A stretch of 12,931 nt of DNA from JAPEKQ01 sp964597945 (lineage in GTDB: Bacteria > Joyebacterota > Joyebacteria > Joyebacterales > Joyebacteraceae), in assembly GCA_964597945.1 (NCBI GenBank), contig CAZRAD010000075.1, positions 1 through 12,931 on the forward strand, in the 5' to 3' direction. This document shows, piece after piece, positions 10,866 through 12,931 of this stretch. The position numbers and the translations under genes are program-made. The notes below the pieces were generated by a model that worked only from the letters and a program-made list of their open reading frames with translations, was not told the origin of the DNA and ran no database searches. Every line of letters starts with the position of its first letter. Positions within the stretch are counted from its first letter, which is position 1.

Positions 10866-12931
10866 ATGAAACGTACCCTGCGTTCAGGCACGCTCTTGAT
10901 GCTTGCCGCGATTGTGGCGCTTCACATTGTTCCGTCCGCGGCCCTGGCGGAACCCGCGCCGGGGATCCCGCTCCCGGGGGTCGTTCCCCCACACATCTCA
11001 GAAACTGTCGAGCAGCTTTTCGCGCTTGATGAGGCCCGTGTCTCGGCCGTGAGCAGGGACCTCGCCGTGCAGGATGTGGCCCGCTGCGACATCGAAACGT
11101 GTGTCGACCCGGGACGCGCCTGGCTCTCGGGTTCCACGAGACTGCAGTTCGACGTCGTCAACGGGCGCGCTGACCTCCTTCTCAATGAGGGATTGACGGT
11201 GCTCTCGCTGACCGACGCTGCGGGCCGCGAACTCGCGTTCGAACGCTCCGCACGTTCGCTGGTGGTTCCGCTCGGCCTCCGCGACGCGGACGCCCCGGTG
11301 GAACTCATCATCACCTACGAGGGGATCGTGCGTCCCGCGTTCGGGTCGGACAAGACCGGCGATGATCTGATCATCCTTCTTGGTAGTGACTGCTGGTATC
11401 CATCACCTCGCGAGGGGGATCGCTCGTTCGTCCGCGCGGTCGTGCGGCACCCGGGCGCGTACGCCACCGTGTTCAGCGGAGCGCTCGCCGGGATGGCAAC
11501 GCCACCCGCCTCGAGACCCGGTCCATGCTCCCTCGGCGACGTCTGGGAGGCGCCGGATGTCGAGCGCGCATCGGTCGTTGTTGGACACCTCAGTGGTTCG
11601 TGGAACATCCTCGGCGAACTCTTCATCGGTTCGCATCGGTTCTCCGGCAGTGATGACACATCGGCGGGTTCAGCGCCGGTGCTTCGACCGCCTGACCTCG
11701 GGATGAAACAACCGCTCCGCTTCCTGGAATCGTGCTTCGGACCATATCCGCTGACCTGGCTCCACATCGTGACCGTTCCGCATGGGACACTCGGCGAGCC
11801 CGCCGTTTCCGGTCCCGGTCTGATCATCGTGGAGACCGACCCCGGCGATGTGGCTTGTCGGCGCCCACCGGACCCCGACCTGTATCTAATCGAACTTGCG
11901 AGTGCATGGTGGCGACACGCTCACGGCTCGGGATCGTTCCTCGCCGACGGGCTTGCGGCGCACATGGAGATCCAGTGGCTGGAGAGTGTGCGCGGAGAGG
12001 AGGATGCGTCGAGGCGGAGGTCGCTCAGACGCCAGCAGTACCTCCGCGCCGTGACCGATTCCGGCGGCTCGGCTCCACTCTCGCTCTGTCTCGGGCCCGA
12101 CGCGGTCTGCGACGAGCGGATCTCACTGGGCCGCGGCGGCGCGATGATGGGAATCGTCGCAGCGCTGCTCGGTCCGGACGGCTTCTGCGACCTCGTCTCC
12201 GGACTTGCGAACGATGCAGGACAGGGCACACCCGGTTTGAGGTCGTTCGCGGCAGCGCTGACCGCAGCAGCAGGTTCCGACATGGACTGGCTCCTCTACG
12301 AGTGGGTCTCCAGGGGGGACCTTCCGGTCTACGCGCTGGATTACGAGACGGCTCCCGCCCGCGGCGGCTACATCGTTCACGGCACGGTCCGTCAACTCGT
12401 CGAGCCGTTTCGGACGCCGCTGCCTCTGACCGTTGACCTGGGCGGTTGGGTCTATGACGAGTGGATCGCTGTGAACTCCGCGGAGCAGTCGTTCGAGTTT
12501 CGCACGGATCTCGAACCCCTGAGCGTCGTGATCGACGCGAGCAACATCGTTCCGCGTGTCGAGAGCGCGGACCAGGCGCGCGTCCACTTCGAACTCGGTC
12601 GGCGCGCCGCGGCTGACAATCTCTGGGCGGAGGCAGTCGACCAGTTCGGCGCCGCCGTCGCGCTCGTTCCCAGGAGAGCGCTCTACCGCGCGCGATATGG
12701 AGAGGCGCTCGTTCGCGTGGGCCGTCCGGACGATGGCCTCGCCGCGCTTCTGGAAGCGGTCGAACGCGACACCGAGAACGCCGACTACGTCTTCAGGGCG
12801 GGCATACTGTCAGGGCGGATCGGGGACTTCCGAGGCGCCGTCGAACTCCTTGAGCGGCACACGGCCCTCCGCCCTGATGAACCGCGCGTCGGAGTTCGGC
12901 ACGATCTGCATGCACTTGCAGACGATTACCA
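10866..12931 (+). CDS. Secreted M1-aminopeptidase-like protein with degenerate zinc site and C-terminal TPRs (3' end outside window)
   Basis: The frame is open from ATG 10866 to the window end (688 codons plus two bases). Residues 1-28 are a Sec signal peptide (MKRTLRSG, hydrophobic core, cut after ALA). Residues ~80-155 look like the N-terminal beta domain of M1 metallopeptidases (WLSGSTRLQF, LLLNEGLTVLSL, IITYEGIVRP). FGPYPLTWLHIVTVP (291-305) and PGLIIVE precede the catalytic-domain position. Where active enzymes have HExxH, this protein has I342-E-L-A-S346, keeping only the glutamate. The following NEG-type glutamate site reads ADG (Asp361) in a loop about four residues short. Zinc binding is therefore unlikely. 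From ~568 to the end, TPR-like helices follow (ARVHFELGRRAAADNLWAEA). GGAG lies five bases before the ATG. It is probably a periplasmic or surface non-catalytic scaffold; family membership is inferred from motifs only. Confidence 0.8.
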   Translation, partial: MKRTLRSGTLLMLAAIVALHIVPSAALAEPAPGIPLPGVVPPHISETVEQLFALDEARVSAVSRDLAVQDVARCDIETCVDPGRAWLSGSTRLQFDVVNGRADLLLNEGLTVLSLTDAAGRELAFERSARSLVVPLGLRDADAPVELIITYEGIVRPAFGSDKTGDDLIILLGSDCWYPSPREGDRSFVRAVVRHPGAYATVFSGALAGMATPPASRPGPCSLGDVWEAPDVERASVVVGHLSGSWNILGELFIGSHRFSGSDDTSAGSAPVLRPPDLGMKQPLRFLESCFGPYPLTWLHIVTVPHGTLGEPAVSGPGLIIVETDPGDVACRRPPDPDLYLIELASAWWRHAHGSGSFLADGLAAHMEIQWLESVRGEEDASRRRSLRRQQYLRAVTDSGGSAPLSLCLGPDAVCDERISLGRGGAMMGIVAALLGPDGFCDLVSGLANDAGQGTPGLRSFAAALTAAAGSDMDWLLYEWVSRGDLPVYALDYETAPARGGYIVHGTVRQLVEPFRTPLPLTVDLGGWVYDEWIAVNSAEQSFEFRTDLEPLSVVIDASNIVPRVESADQARVHFELGRRAAADNLWAEAVDQFGAAVALVPRRALYRARYGEALVRVGRPDDGLAALLEAVERDTENADYVFRAGILSGRIGDFRGAVELLERHTALRPDEPRVGVRHDLHALADDY

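Noticed and set aside
11921..12587. Several minus-strand frames and a 234-codon plus-strand frame (11732-12436) inside the M1-like gene
   Set aside because: They overlap a longer frame with signal peptide, M1-like motifs and TPRs, and they have shadow-type arginine-rich compositions.
1..12931. CRISPR array, transposase, integrase, phage, toxin-antitoxin or biosynthetic cluster hallmarks
   Set aside because: No regularly spaced repeats, terminal inverted repeats, tRNA-adjacent integrase or signature enzymes were found. Base composition appears even across the window.

Overview
This is a 12.9-kb, high-GC, densely coding bacterial chromosome segment made of ordinary housekeeping and envelope genes. 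No phage, transposon, CRISPR or plasmid hallmark is visible. A lipobox-bearing exported peptidase, a periplasmic-type lytic transglycosylase and Shine-Dalgarno-led genes point to a diderm bacterium. The mix (soluble zinc-finger anti-sigma factor, TPR-fused transglycosylase, M1-like protein with a TPR tail, DUF4190 and DUF2752 proteins) would suit an uncultured FCB-type lineage such as Eisenbacteria, Latescibacteria or Krumholzibacteria. That placement is inference, not proof.

Left part (1-3547, plus strand). The 3' end of a malic enzyme gene is followed by a perfect 10-bp hairpin. Next come an ECF sigma factor, a lipoprotein S9-family serine peptidase with an intact catalytic triad, and a small soluble zinc-binding anti-sigma factor (ZAS type). 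A strong GC-rich hairpin then ends the unit. The sigma and anti-sigma genes are separated by the 1.9-kb peptidase gene, which is the most distinctive arrangement in this part.

Middle part (3548-9457, plus strand). A ~300-bp non-coding stretch with several small inverted repeats and a candidate promoter leads into a three-gene unit. It holds a CoA-disulfide-reductase-like flavoprotein, PTS enzyme I (ptsI) and a secreted TPR/lytic transglycosylase. Intergenic gaps are 67 and 10 bp. No HPr gene is adjacent to ptsI.

Right part. Three minus-strand genes (10641 down to 9472) form a compact operon: an IscU/NifU-type Fe-S scaffold with a GTG start, a DUF4190 membrane protein and a DUF2752 membrane protein. 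It is preceded by a near-consensus sigma-70 promoter. Its 3' end meets the transglycosylase gene tail to tail, and both stop codons lie in an 18-bp imperfect tandem duplication. Divergently, a long plus-strand gene (10866 to beyond the window end) encodes a secreted M1-aminopeptidase-like protein whose zinc-binding HExxH motif has decayed to IELAS, followed by TPRs. It is probably a non-catalytic pseudo-peptidase.

Nothing here amounts to a proven new system. The best leads are the sigma/peptidase/anti-sigma module, the degenerate M1-TPR protein, and the divergent control region with an 18-bp perfect palindrome.
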